From Linyphia triangularis (lineage: Eukaryota; Arthropoda; Arachnida; Araneae; Linyphiidae): a DNA stretch of 64,000 nt. The DNA lies in NCBI GenBank assembly GCA_963978545.1, contig OZ021725.1, positions 11,361,197 to 11,425,196 of the forward strand, written 5' to 3'. Below are positions 20,023-32,869 of the stretch, piece after piece; position 1 is the stretch's first letter; every line of letters starts with the position of its first letter. A program made the position numbers and the translations under genes. The notes beneath the pieces are model-generated. The model had not been told where the DNA came from and did not search any database. It worked only from the letters and a program-made list of their open reading frames with translations.

Positions 20023-21430
20023 AAAGCCTCTCGTTCAATGGTGGACCATTTCTTTTCAGCTTCATTCAACTTTTGGCTACCAAATGCTATAGGATGGAGA
20101 CTACCGTCTGCATCAGACTGGCTTAAACAACTCCCTACAGCATACTGAGAGGCATCAGTGTATAAATAGAAAGGCTCGCAAATTTCCGGCACCTTCAGTT
20201 GAGAGGCTGCACACAATGACTCCTTTAATTGCCGAAAAGCAGTGTCGGCATCTTTATTCCATGGTAGCTCATTGGGAACCCGTTTTTTAGTAAGTTCTGT
20301 TAACGGCAGTGCAAAGGCTGCACAATTGGGTATATACTTGCAAGGCCCTAACGCGCTTTGTAGCTGTTTCTTGGTCTTGGGTGTTTGCAAACTGCTTACC
20401 CCTTGGATCCTTTCAGGATCTGGACCATGCTTACCAGAACCTTCCAAGTGTCCTAAATATTTCACTTGAGACTTAGCAAAGCTGCACTTTTTTAAGTTGA
20501 CCGAAAAGTGTAAGTTATTTATCCTTCTGAAAATGAGTTTTAGATGTCCCATATGTTCCTCCCAGCTGTCCGAAAATATTGCCAGGTCATCTATGTAGGC
20601 ACATGAAAATTCAGAGTAATCTTGTATAGCCTCTGATATTGCTCGTTGGTATGTGGCTGCCGCATTTCTAAGACCGAATGGCATTACTTTCCAATGGTAA
20701 TGGCCTCTGTGTGTTCTGAAAGCTGTAAGCTCCTTGCTGTCTTCATCCATTGGTATCGCCCAGTAACCCTTCAGCATATCTAAAATTGTTATGAAATTTT
20801 TCTTACCCACCAGAAACGTTAACTCATCTATATTTTGCATTGGATAGGCGTCTGGAATGGACACACTGTTCAAACTTCGAAAGTCAATGCATAATCTCAG
20901 GGACCCGTCCTTTTTATTAATGCATACTATAGGATGTGCAATCTCACTTTGTGTAGCTTCAATGAGATCTAACTTCAATAATTCCTTGATTTGCTCATCA
21001 ACTTTCTGCTTTAACGCTTCTGGAACTCGGTAAGACTTGGGTTTGATAGCTTCTTTATAACCCTTGATCCGAATAGTATGCTTTCCTACTTTAGCTCTCC
21101 GAATCTCCCCAGAAAATAAATCTTCATTTTCCACAATTAATCTAATTAGTTCACTTCGTTGCTCTTCTACCAAATGATTCAGCTCTACTTCCTTTAGATA
21201 ATTGTTTTTGTTGAATTCCTTAAATACAGGAGTTTCATACAGTTCTCCAAACTCTTCATCATCTTCGAACACAATTCCCACGGTCTGCGCTCTAACTACG
21301 TATTCCCTGAGTTTATTGGCATGTAAAAGTCTCAAGCTATCTTTAGTCTTCTGCTTGTTTGCTTTGAAGTTATTGACACTAATTCCCCACCGACTTTTGC
21401 TGTAACTACTTCCGTACTGGCTTGTTTATC
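20017..21430 (-). pseudogene. Ty3/gypsy pol: reverse transcriptase and proximal RNase H
   Basis: The minus-strand reading starts near 21430 and has the RT core: PKSYRVPEALKQKVDEQI, the fingers segment (GSLRLCIDFRSLNSVS), the PFGLRNAAATYQ motif and the catalytic YIDDLAIFSD. RNase H begins at FYLYTDASQYAVG and is cut at 20017 inside EREAFAIV by the Polinton. The same frame runs on into the Polinton end by chance. Only about 30 codons separate the end of gag from this RT region, and no DTGA protease motif is seen, so protease appears deleted. The remainder of RNase H lies at 4834-5058. The whole element is inactive. Confidence 0.9.
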
Positions 21431-22480
21431 TTATTCTGTATCGCTTCTTTTACTCTTATCTTGTGATCCCCTGTCGTTGCCACCTTTCTGGAAACAATTC
21501 CTGGCTAGGTGTGATGTTCGTCCACATATAAAGCATGCTTGTGGTCTTGTTCCTCTGAAATCTTCACTTGTATAACTGCCCCTACGATGCAAGGGTGGGC
21601 TGTATCTTATACTATTACTCTCAAAATTCACCTTATTACGATTTATGTTCATGTGATATTGATTTCCACCACCCATTGATGACTTCCCTCTTGACTCAAA
21701 GAATATGTCACACTCCTTACCTAACTTTAAAGGTTTAAACCAATTCTCTCCTTGCTGAATCCTAATGAACGCTGCCATTTCTGGGTCTAGAGTTTTGAAA
21801 AGTTGATCTGAAACTATTAAATCATTTACAGTCTGCAACTCTTGTGCTTTTTTCCGTTCACAATAGTACAGCCACAAGGTATTTAACCTTGATGCAAATT
21901 GAAAGAACGTTTCATTAGCATATCGCCTAGCCTCTGTAAAGTTCTGCAAACGCGCTTGTGGAGACGGTTCGTATTCTCGCAACACCATTTCCTTCACAGT
22001 ATCATAATTCTTAATATCTTCTCCTTTGAGATAAGACAGTACATTCAACGCCTTCTCACCTAATAAGGTAATCAAAAGTTCTGAGCGAAATTCTGGTGGT
22101 ACCTTTTTGGTTTCAAATGCGCGTTCTAATGATTGAAAGAATAATATCCAATTTTCCGCTTTTGCCGGAACCGGCATTGTAAGTACACGAATACTTTTAA
22201 CAAAACTTTCAATCGAACTTCTCTCTCCATCATTGCTAATTCTATTAGTATAATTACTCACCCCACCTTCGTTACTTGTCCTTTGTCCTTGCTGCAATCG
22301 CGCCATCTGCAGTTCATGTTCTCTATGTTTTTCTCTTTCCATTTCTTCCTTTTCCCTCTGTTTCTCTTCCCTTTCCCTCTGTTTCTCTTCAATTTCCCTC
22401 TGTTTCTCTTCCCTTATCATCTGTTTCTCTTCCCTTTCCCCACTTTCAGCAGCTTTCCGTTCTTCTATTATTGTAATCAA
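21431..22480 (-). CDS. Ty3/gypsy Gag with zinc knuckle (349 aa)
   Basis: Capsid/nucleocapsid polyprotein of the same minus-strand retroelement. An N-terminal Glu/Lys/Arg repeat (EEKQREREEKQREKEE, residues ~15-60) predicts a coiled coil. The central segment (WILFFQSLERAFETKKVP, then LLGEKALNVL) is of gypsy capsid type. The C-terminal CFICGRTSHLARNC is a CCHC knuckle that would bind genomic RNA. The frame remains open upstream to 22519 (through DPEFWEEFLITI), where a TAA lies, so the natural start is uncertain. It is intact as an open frame, unlike pol downstream. Confidence 0.8.
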   Translation of the reverse strand: MITIIEERKAAESGEREEKQMIREEKQREIEEKQREREEKQREKEEMEREKHREHELQMARLQQGQRTSNEGGVSNYTNRISNDGERSSIESFVKSIRVLTMPVPAKAENWILFFQSLERAFETKKVPPEFRSELLITLLGEKALNVLSYLKGEDIKNYDTVKEMVLREYEPSPQARLQNFTEARRYANETFFQFASRLNTLWLYYCERKKAQELQTVNDLIVSDQLFKTLDPEMAAFIRIQQGENWFKPLKLGKECDIFFESRGKSSMGGGNQYHMNINRNKVNFESNSIRYSPPLHRRGSYTSEDFRGTRPQACFICGRTSHLARNCFQKGGNDRGSQDKSKRSDTE

Positions 22481-23117
22481 AAACTCTTCCCAAAATTCCG
22501 GATCTTCATTTACTTGATCTTACCAATAGTGTTAAGCTAAAAAAAGACTTGACTAAAAGTGTAGTATAGGGTAACCCTTTATATTTTATCGAATTTTTAA
22601 GTCAAAAATATTTTATATTTTACCATGATGGTCAAAACCAAAAACGACTTTGAAAACTCTTACATTTCGAAGATGGCATTTTAACTTACTAAGTACTTTC
22701 TTTAGCTAAAATGAAGTAAATATCATTACAGGGCACTTTAGACAACTATGTTTAGTAAATTTACTTTTTGAAAAGTGAATAGTTTTAGATTGTCACCCTT
22801 CCACATTTTTATTTTCAAACGAGTTTTATAGTTACAATTAGTAGTGTTTGACCATATATTTTTGTCTCAAAATGTGGGTCAAATTACCTGGTTTCATAAT
22901 GCATCTGTACCTGAATATTTTAATGGTATAATTATTAGTGAAATCGTGTTAAACCTAACCGATAAGTAAGACAAGGTTTTCAAGGAAAATAGTTACTGTG
23001 AGAAAATGCACATGTAGGTTGTTCGCTTAAAGCATACTTTCTCGGAAATCCACTTTTTCTATTTGAGTAGTCGAACGGCCACATTAGCTATGCTAACCAT
23101 AAACTCTATTAAAAAAT
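22481..23117 (-). other. leader and possible 5' LTR region of the retroelement
   Basis: Upstream of gag on the minus strand. A possible LTR end (TTTAGCTTAACA, near 22531) is followed by TATTGGTAAGATC, which might be a primer-binding site but matches no tRNA I can name. The LTR start was not found. No gene is seen. Confidence 0.3.
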
Positions 23118-24860
23118 ACTAGGGGGCTTCGCCCCCTGCTCGCTAACGCTCGCCAACCCCCAAACGCCTCGCTGCGCTCGGATTGAGCCGCCTTGCAGCT
23201 CGAATTTGTGGTTAAAACATCTTGCTGAGCTCGAATAGGTTTGCCAGCCATAAAAAATGTAACCAAATTTTTATAAATTTAATCTAAGGCCTAATAGAGA
23301 AAAAACCCAAATTGCAAGTTTCATAATAGAAAGTTAAATATACTATCCGTCAACATTCTGACTTAAAACTTCATTAGCTATACCCTTACATTGAAGTCCC
23401 AATATCTTTTATTTATTCTGATAAGTCGCCCCATTAGAGAACGACGTCTAACGCAAAGCATTTTCTGGATAGAAATACTTCAAAATAATAATTACTCTAA
23501 TACAAAAATGCTTCAGAAAAACAGAAAAAATCAACTTTGAAACGAAGAGTTTAAAAAAAGAGCTTTAAAATTAGCAACGGGTTTGTTGTTTACATACGTA
23601 AGGGAGAACGTCGTCCAACGCGAGGCATTTTCTGGATAAAATACTTCAAAATAATAATTACTCTAAAACAAAAATGCTTCAGAAAAACAGAAAAAATCAA
23701 CTTTGAAACGAAGAGTTTAAAAAGAGCTTTAAAATTAGCAACAGGTTTGTTATTTACATACGTAAGGATAGCTTTAAAATTAGCAACGGGTTTGTTGTTT
23801 ACATATGTAAGGGAGAACGACGTCTAACGCGAGGCATTTTCTGGATAGAAATACTTCAAAATAATAATTACTCTAATACAAAAATGCTTCAGAAAAACAG
23901 AAAAAATCAACTTTGAAACGAAGAGTTTAAAAAGAGCTTTAAAATTAGCAACAGGTTTGTTATTTACATACGTAAGGATAGCTTTAAAATTAGCAACGGG
24001 TTTGTTGTTTACATATGTAAGGGAGAACGACGTCTAACGCGAGGCATTTTCTGGATAGAAATACTTCAAAATAATAATTACTCTAATACAAAAATGCTTC
24101 AGAAAAACAGAAAAAATCAACTTTGAAACGAAGAGTTTAAAAAAAGAGCTTTAAAATTAGCAACGGGTTTGTTGTTTACATACGTAAGGGAGAACGTCGT
24201 CCAACGCGAGGCATTTTCTGGATAAAATACTTCAAAATAATAATTACTCTAAAACAAAAATGCTTCAGAAAAACAGAAAAAATCAACTTTGAAACGAAGA
24301 GTTTAAAAAGAGCTTTAAAATTAGCAACAGGTTTGTTATTTACATACGTAAGGATAGCTTTAAAATTAGCAACGGGTTTGTTGTTTACATACGTAAGGGA
24401 GAACGACGTCTAACGCGAGGCATTTTCTGGATAGAAATACTTCAAAATAATAATTACTCTAATACAAAAATGCTTCAGAAAAAAAGAAAAAATCAACTTT
24501 GAAACGAAGAGTTTAAAAAAAGCTTTAAAATTAGCAACGGGTTTGTTGTTTACATAAGTAAGGATAGCTTTAAAATTAGCAACGGTTGGTTGGTTGAACC
24601 CCTGAGCAGCCGGTTTGTTGTTTACATACGTAAGGATGTTGCCAATCATATATTCAAAATCATTGAGGCTTTGTAGTAGCTTAATGATGAAAAATATTGA
24701 AATTTAACTAATTAATAAAGTGTTAATAAATTATTTTGGCACGTTTTGGCAAATTTACAGCTAATTTCCTTTAAAATAACACCTTGATCATTGAAATTGG
24801 TTGAGCAGTTTAGGCGGACGGACTAACCCCAAAAAACGTATTGCCTATTAAATATATAGA
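23118..24860. repeat. non-autonomous repeat element with GC hairpin head and 165/210-bp tandem array
   Basis: It begins with a GC-rich hairpin block (GGGGGCTTCGCCCCC at ~23121) and a CTCGCTGCGCTCGG segment. From ~23440 to 24640 a unit containing TTTTCTGGATAGAAATACTT and AACGAAGAGTTTAAAAA recurs about six times, at spacings near 165, 210, 210, 163 and 213. The longer units carry an extra ~45 bp (AGGATAGCTTTAAAATTAGC). It ends near TTGAGCAGTTTAGGCGGACG, a motif style common at the 3' ends of arthropod repeats. Class not determined. Confidence 0.6.
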
Positions 24861-26930
24861 TTGGTGCAATCTGTCATTGAAAGCCATTTGTATAGTTATA
24901 ATTTGATTTAATAAACTCGGTATTACTTCATTTTAATGAAAAAGAATAGTTACAAAAACCAATATATATGCCGCTTCACTAATGCATATGCCGGCAAAAA
25001 TTATTTTATTACAAACATCAATTGTTTAACAAAAGTATTATTCTAAAATAAAAAAGTTTTTTTCTAAATGAATTTGATGAGGGTGTGTTTTTTTCTTACA
25101 AATTTGCTAAAATGAGATTTTTAAGTTAACTGTCGACAGATGAAAAGTTATTTATGATGATTTTTACTCTATTAGAAACTGTTTTCTTTGGGAAATATAG
25201 AAAAAATAAATGTGAATCTGTTTTGTTGTAAGAGTGGAAAGGATTAATAAGTACTCTTCTGGTAGCCGACCACCAGTTAGAGCCAAGTGTAATTGTTTAC
25301 ATGAAGCGTAAATGTGTCGCCGGGCCTTAATGTTTACATTGTTTAAGGAACTATGAATGATTAAAGGTTGTTAGTGTGGATGAGTTATTGCTGCAATTTG
25401 GTGGTTTTTATCTGGTACCCGGCTTATAGAAGAGTACCGATTAATGAAAACAACATAAGCAATTTAAAAATATTTTTTTCTCAAATAAGAAAAACACCTA
25501 TATTCCTTATGTATATAATATTGACTGCTCTCCTAGCAGATAAATTATTACAGTCTTGGTAAAATGTGTCTTTTCTGATTTTTGCTATTAGGTTCTACAC
25601 AGTTTATTTACTAAATGGAGCTTTGCTCCTGAGAAGGTGTTTCAATAAATCTTCTCGGAGATAATTCACCCTTTGGTTTAGCAGTTTATACAAAAGTACA
25701 AGTCTCAATTCGACTTTTCGCACCGACAAGTTCAGCCTTGGATGTCGGTAAGTTTTGATGATCACATGTTTTATCTTTGCAAATCTACTTTCATTCTAAT
25801 TACTCATGTATGTGTTATTTTATCTTGAACATATTAAGATTGTTTTTCTATTTATATTGTTTGATGTTTATATAGATATTTTTTTATTGTAATTCTCTAT
25901 AAAAATCATTTTTCAAAGTATACATTACAGAGAGCTATTACCCTCACAATAAAACTAATGTATTATAAAAGTATAACCACGTAGGGAAAATGGGGGATGC
26001 CGAGCAGTTTTGGTTAACAGTAGTTTGTGTAGCATGAAAATTTTACTGGAAATATAATTTTGTGTAATGGTATTAGTGGATACTGTAGCACAGGGTTGAA
26101 TTTTAAATGCAATAGCTGGTGTGGGGGGATTAATGGTGAATAAAAATAGGGCTTAGACTACCACACTCTTTAGAATATTAATTTTTAAAACAAATGTTTG
26201 TTTTTTTTGCATATTCACTGTAGTATAGAATCCTTATTTAATAATTTTTACAGTCATTTTTGAGATTAAAATAATGTTTATGTACATGCGAGATGGTACC
26301 TTGGTACTTCTGCTTTCAAACTAATTGTTGTTGTGCAGGAATAACATATTGTTTTTAAATAACTTTTGATCAGCAATGTTTGAAAAAAGTTAATAATCGC
26401 AGAATTCTATTGAATGTTAGCTTAACTAGTGGCATAGAGATTATACTATGTATCGAGGCATGGATTTAATTTCTAGAATTGTGGCACTTTTAAATCTATT
26501 AAAAAAATTAATAGACACGATAGCAATTGTGACAATGATCTATCACTGTTAATTTACCTCAATTTGTTAGTCAGTTTAGTCTATTATTTATTAGTCAGTA
26601 CTCTATTTGTTAATTAATTAATAACAGTTTGTTAGTCTGAAATGTATAGCAATTCCCCTTGAAAGGCATTCAATGAGCGAGATATTGTTTGGAGTTTTCA
26701 GGTGCAACGGTTACACAATATCCATGCTGCGCTATAACATTATAACATCTATAATCATGCCTCACAATTTTGAACTAGGTTTTGATTGCACTGACACTCG
26801 AGCTAGCACTTCTCACTTTCACAACATGACATTAAGGCTTTGGTGGTTTTTAAACGCAGGTCTTATGGTAGTTTCCTGACTCAATCTTATATGATTAAAG
26901 TTAAGATTGGCTATTTTCTTTTACAGAAAG
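24861..26930. other. non-coding, no gene recognised
   Basis: AT-rich sequence with short unremarkable open frames. No domain, terminal repeats or RNA gene was recognised. Confidence 0.55.
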
Positions 26931-27905
26931 TATACGAAAGCTATCTTGTGTCAGAACATCATTACAGCAATAATAAATAATTTAAATGTAAAGGAGTGAA
27001 ATCTTTCTGGGTGATTTGTCAAGAGAAAACAGTCCTGCCTTTGTTTTCTACATGGAAGTATACCTCGAACAACTCCCAAGAAAGCCTGACAATCAACATT
27101 TTTCTTGTCATAAGTGATTTTTTACCCATATAGTTTTAAGTTAGAATCATAAAACAGTGTGTTTTTTTTAGTATTATTTCTTAAAATGTTGTAGTTTGTA
27201 TGTGCTTGAAAGAAAATATTTATATATTTTAAAAATTCTTAAGGGATTTTTTTTTATGAAACTAAACACACAAATTGTTGATGTAATACCTTTTTTTTTA
27301 TATATAAGGAATACTAGATTTTCAATATCCCGTAAAACTAGAAATACTTGTATCAGTATGAGAACTTTTAGATTGATTCATTTTGATTTATAAGACTGTG
27401 TAAGATCATTAAGTGTAAATATCTTGTGTCAGAACATCATAACAGCAAGATGCATGCAATAATAATTTAAGTGTAAAAGAGTGAAATCTTTCCATTTGAT
27501 TTGTCAAGAGAAAACAGTCCTGCATGTGTATTCCGTATGGGAGTAAACCTGGAACAACTGATCAGGCAGCCTGACAATCAACATTTTTCTTGTCATAAGT
27601 AATCTTTTACCCATATAGTTTTAGTTAGAATCATAAAACAGTGTTTTTTTTTTTTTTTATTTTTTTTTTTTTATTATCTCTTAAAATATTGTATTTTGTA
27701 TGTATTTGAAAGAAAATATTTTTATATTTTAAAAATTCTTAAGGGATTTTTCTCATGAAACTGAACACACAAATTGTTGATGTAATACCTTTTTTTGATG
27801 TATAAGGTATACTAAATCTTCAATATCCAATAAAATTAGAACTACTTATATCAGTATGAGAACTTTTGGATTGATTTATTCTGATTTTTAAGACTGTGTA
27901 AGATC
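26931..27905 (+). repeat. direct tandem duplication of a ~480-bp segment
   Basis: Copy one (about 26940-27418) and copy two (about 27419-27905) share CTTGTGTCAGAACATCAT, GTCAAGAGAAAACAGTCCTG, CCTGACAATCAACATTTTTC and CAAATTGTTGATGTAATACC in the same order, with substitutions and homopolymer indels. Non-coding in both copies. Confidence 0.85.
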
Positions 27906-28475
27906 ATTAAGTGAAAATATATTAAAACATTACGAAGAGTAAAAAGTCTTATATACTAATGAATAAAACATGCCTAACGATTCTGAGATTTTTTTTTTAT
28001 TATTAAAATTGCAGCATAAAAATGTGATGCAAAACGTCTTCAGTGATTCAAAAAATTAAAAGATCGCATTGCAAAATTTATTTCTGAAGTTAAAAGTTTT
28101 TTTTTAACCAATCGTTACATATTATTCATCAAGTTTCAATACAAACTGACACATCACATCTGTGAAAAATAAGAACAAGATATATTAACGTTTTATAAAC
28201 ATGAACACGCGCTTTTCAAATCCGCAAAAAATAAACCTTTTTGAAAAACCTTCTGGGCAATCCCTTAGCGCATTGAACAGATTGAACCCTCTGCGCATTC
28301 GACTACGCATCTTTTTAAAGAGTAGAGTCATGGTAGAGTAGTCAATTCTTCGATGTCGAGAAAAGGAGAGATCAGAATCACCCTTCTTCTACAGGACGGG
28401 AAATGGGCTCCATCCCGCGAACGGGCTACTCGACTTTTCTGCTCGACTCGCCTGGAGATCAGAATCAGGCCCTGG
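27906..28475. other. non-coding spacer
   Basis: No gene is seen. A more GC-rich stretch (about 28240-28470) has GAGATCAGAATCA twice (around 28370 and 28455) as short direct repeats. Confidence 0.5.
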
Positions 28476-28895
28476 GAACTGACAAGCCAAAAACAAACGT
28501 AGTTTGATTAAAGAAAAAAATAAACTACTGCATTTAAAGTTTACCTACCTATCAGACCACTTATCGGAAGATTTACGCTACAACCATTCGCTAGTTAAAA
28601 TTTTAAAATAATAACTTATTTACCTACAGTTCATGAAATAAAAACATCAATTCAGACTGACAAGTCAAAAACACACTTTCTTTAATTACACAGAAAACAT
28701 AAACTAATGTATATAATGCTTACTCACCTATTGGACCACTTATCGGAAAGTTTAGGCTACAACATTGGAGAGTTAGAAATTAAAAATAACTATTAATTAA
28801 TCAGTAATTCATGAAATAAAAACAGTACAATGTTAAATCAGATTGACGTCCATCTTTTAGAAACCCAGCCGCCATGTTGTGACGTCACATTCTGC
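28476..28895. repeat. second copy of the dispersed repeat found at 3905-4345
   Basis: It shares GGGAACTGACAAG, AACTACTGCATTTAAAG, ACCTACCTATCAGACCACTT and CGCCATGTTGTGACGTCA with the first copy, in the same order, and has internal ~180-bp sub-units. Confidence 0.65.
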
Positions 28896-30673
28896 AGACG
28901 TATTGTAGTAACAGATTTCTAAGCGATAATAGACTATTATGACGTCATATTTACAGCTTCAAAATGAGGAAAAACAGCTAAACTAATTGTTAAAACTTTT
29001 TGCTCACATATATGTTCTTTTTATTTCTACAATTTTCATTTATGAGTAATAACATTAGAACTTCATGATTTTTTTTGTTATTCAACACCAGTAAATTTTC
29101 AAAGAAACTATTCTGCCCTATCTTCCAGCTCACTGCAACTGCAACCACAGCCCAAACATCAAATACACAAAGCATGCGTGCTGTGCGGTTGTAAAATAAA
29201 TAAGCTGATTTTTCTAAATTAAGTTTTATGCAACATTTGCTATTCCCCTTTCTGCTTGTAGAAAAGTGAAGTTTGGTAAATTTACTTAGCCTTGCTTCAA
29301 AGGTAAATGACTTCTTATGTTAAAATTTTCTTTGTGATTAAACGAGTCTTATTAGTATGACATATTAACCCTTCAATTTACTTCCAAAGAATTTGTTATT
29401 TAGCTTCTGCAATAAACAATACAATTTTTTGATTTATATGTAATGGTTGGAATGTTTTTTTTTACGTTGGCATTTAGATATAAAGTATAAGAAGTATTAA
29501 TGCTGCAATACAACACCAAATGAATGTACTTGAGATGCATCATTCTCGATGTTTATTAACATTGGCAGTACAAAAATTCATCATAAGCTTTAAATAAAAA
29601 GCTATTTTAATCAAATATTAATAAATGTGTTGTATTGTTTCCCTACAGCCTTTTTTTTTTATGGGGAGCAGTAGGACTATTGGCACCCATAATAAACGCC
29701 AATAGTCAAAACTAAAATGAAGGTTAAGGTTTACTGTAAGGTGTCAGGTGAATTAGAGGGAAATTTGGTGATTTAGTTGTATGTGGTAACCTGTTGAATT
29801 GGTTTTACAGCAACCCTTGTGGACGTTTGGATTAGACAACACAGTGCCATCTTTTATTTCTCAACTCAACTCTTAGACGTCATTTTCAATTTGGGGGACT
29901 TTTGAAAAGTCGCCATCTGACACTTTCTATTAAACATGAGCCAAAATAAAAACTAAAACAGTAATAAAATTAAAATACAATATTTTATGATAAAAGAAAT
30001 TAATTTAGAATGTAACTCCAAATGAAACCTGTTTCCAAAAACTGCATTTACCTGGGAAAAGGTGCAAATAAATATTGTGATAAAGGAATATCAGCTATAA
30101 TACATCTATACTGGGTGGTTTTTTAAGGTCATTAACTCATTTTAAGATGGGGGAAAAACTTGTTCTCAAATTCTCTAGATAAATTTTTTTTAGAAAAAAA
30201 GCTAAAGCATAATTAATTTTAACATTCAAGGAAAATTTTTTATTTTTCTTGTAGACTGCTTTAAGTAAGAAACAAAAATTAACTCGCATTTTGCGAAAAG
30301 CAGTTTTAAATTTAAAAAAATTCATTTGGGATGGCCTCGAGAGAATATTGAGCTATTGCTACAAATTTATAAATAAATAACACTGCAAAAAGGAATTATT
30401 ACACTGTGACCAAACAGATCATTTTTTCAAAGGTAGAAATATATATTTGTCCTCTTTTGCATACTTGTTTGTTTTCCTTATTCATTGTGTTAAGAGTCAG
30501 ATTATGCTCTCAGTAAACTATGGACATCTCCTACATACCTACAATCATGTGCAGATCGTTCTTCTCTTTCTTGGAGTTTAGGGTCCTTCCACTTTGTGGC
30601 TTTGAGACCCTTGTTTTGAGTTTGAAGGAGTTTCAGAGCCATTTTGGATCTGTGTTCCTGGCCTGGAAGCCAA
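28896..30673. other. non-coding, no gene recognised
   Basis: AT-rich. Small open frames such as 28990-29175 have no recognisable feature beyond low complexity. Confidence 0.5.
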
Positions 30674-30770
30674 CAGGAATGCCACAGGTGACTAAAGTGA
30701 CTATTTTCGAGGCAAGACTACTATGGCGACTTTTTTCGCCGAAATCGGCCTGAAAGCTATCTTTTCAGCT
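30674..30770 (+). repeat. terminal fragment related to the hAT-type element at 40212
   Basis: It starts CAGGAATGCCACAGGTGACT and continues with GACTATTTTCGAGGCAAG and TTTTTTCGCCGAAATCGG. This parallels the left end at 40212 (CAGGGCTGCCGCAGATGACT, then GACTATTTTAGTGGCC). The other end was not found. Confidence 0.45.
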
Positions 30771-31139
30771 AATGTTGTATTTTGAAATATTCAGCGACTA
30801 TTTATGGAAAAAAAATAATACTTTTATTTACAAGAAAAAAATGCGAGAGAAACGTAAGTTTGTTCATGGTGTTAAAAGTAGGCAGTCTCTGTTCTTTAGG
30901 TCTGTGGCTTCCATCAATGATATCGCTTTTATAGAGCTTGATTGAATCTGAACTGAAGAGGATTGAACGTTTTTATTCGAGAGGACTTCTTTGGTTTTCT
31001 GCTGTTATTGGTTCTCTTGTGAATCATTAAATTTTGAGACTATACACACAGTCAGTTTCACGTGATTCTCTTTTATTCTGATGTCATGCAGAGTGTACGA
31101 CAAAGGTCAAGCACTGCTTTTTCTTTTAAAGAAGTAAAG

Positions 31140-31921
31140 ATTGTGTTAAATTTACTATGTTAAGTTTATTAATTTAATTTTTTTTTACTAAGCGATTTCA
31201 AATAGGAGTACAGCCCTAGAATATTAATTAGAAATAGTTTTGGCAAAAAAAATTTACATTTGAATTAGTATTTTTAATTATTTTTTTATTTAGTATTTTT
31301 TTTTTTTACAAAATGACCTGTAATATGGCTACAGCTCTGAAACTTTCAACGTAACTAGTTTTGGCCATCTAATTAAATTTTTAAAAAACAATGTTAAATT
31401 GTTGATTACTTTTTTTAATTAATAAGAAATATATATTTACAAAGCAACTTCCAATAAGAATGGAGTGCTGAAATTTTCAACAGAAGTAGTTTTGGCTCTA
31501 ACTAATTGGATTTTTGACTAACACACTGCTAAAATATTCTCATAGGAGTGGGATGGTGATTGTGTTATTGTATTAACGGGGAATTTTTATTTTCTCGACT
31601 GGGTAGGTCTTCTAATATTAAGAGTTTATATAGCAATTAATCTTTTAGTGAGTGAAACTATCTGCAGCAATGAACCTTTCAGTGAGCTAAGCGAGCATGT
31701 TATTGAATATTATTTTATTAATAATTAACAGCGTGACTTCTAGCAGGCCTCGAGCTCTGAAATTTTCAACGTAAGTAGTTATAGCCTGCTTTAGACTTTG
31801 TTAACAAAATGTAAAAATGTTATGTATTTTTTTTTTAACTTTTGTTAGTTAATTTTTACAAAGCGACTACTAATAGACATACAGCTCTGAAATTTTCACG
31901 AGAAGTGTAACAAAACTAGGA
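31140..31921 (+). repeat. degenerate ~130-bp tandem repeat
   Basis: The block ACAGCTCTGAAATTTTCAAC followed by GTAAGTAGTTTTGGCC recurs near 31211, 31331, 31463, 31752 and 31882, mostly 120-132 bp apart, with one interrupted interval (about 31500-31730). Non-coding. Confidence 0.65.
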
Positions 31922-31929
31922 CCTATACA

Positions 31930-32716
31930 CAGGGCCTGATTTACCATTAGGCCCGGTTCTAGGGGCCCCTAAATTTTGAAAGTTTTCTGAAAATTTTAAA
32001 TATAATAGTCTTTTTATGGGAAGTACTGAACAAAAATAATAATAAAAAAATTAGTTACACATCTGCAAATTCCATATTTTTTATAGTCACAGAGAGTTAA
32101 GTTAGATAGATAAACCTATTTAAGCAAATATTTCCTGTTCAGCCAATCATATACAACTTCTTCATATGTACACGAATACAAGGGCTTTACGCCGCTGTTC
32201 TCCTTCTCTCACCTCTTGTAAAGAGATGTTCACCAACCAACCATATACAACTTCTTATATTATGAAATGAAAGTCTTTGTGATTGGTTGGTTTGCAGGCT
32301 CTTCTGTGGACTTTTTTGGCCCTCCTTTTTGGTGAGATTGTGGTCGTAGAAACAGTGGAAAGGTTACTTTGTATTATTTACAATTATTGTTATAAAATTA
32401 AGTAATCTTTATTATTATATAATTTGTGGACCCTGTGGTAAAATGTAAGTTTAAAATACTGGAAAGTGTGCTTTAAAATCAGTGTTCATGGGGGGGGGGT
32501 CTTGATTAATTCAAAAGTTTTGAGGAAATCAAGATCATACTAATTATAAGAAAAAAATTGTGTGAAAGTAAACTACGAGTTTTAATTGTAAAAAGTTAGT
32601 CTTGACGAATGTAGCTTGATCTGGTAATATTGTGACGTAAGGAGATAAATATTTGCTATTAGGGGCCCTCTCTGTATGTTGGGCCCACAGTAAAAAAAAT
32701 TCTAAATCGGGCCCTG
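31930..32716. mobile_element. non-autonomous hAT-type element (MITE, 787 bp)
   Basis: The ends are CAGGGCCTGATTTA and, inverted, CAGGGCCCGATTTA, followed inside by AGGGGCCCCTAA blocks. It is flanked by the perfect 8-bp duplication CCTATACA (31922-31929 and 32717-32724). TIRs starting CAGGG with 8-bp duplications are the hAT signature. No transposase frame is present, so it needs a helper. Confidence 0.88.
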
Positions 32717-32869
32717 CCTATACACAATGACAGGTGTCCGCAACGCAGGGCCTCATAGCTAGTTCAAAATGTAGTTTTTCAGAATTATCACGTTATTAAT
32801 TTGTAGTGTTTGAGGATACTATTTTTTTTATATCTGAGACCTTGTACTTTGAATGGCTTTGGCATCTCA

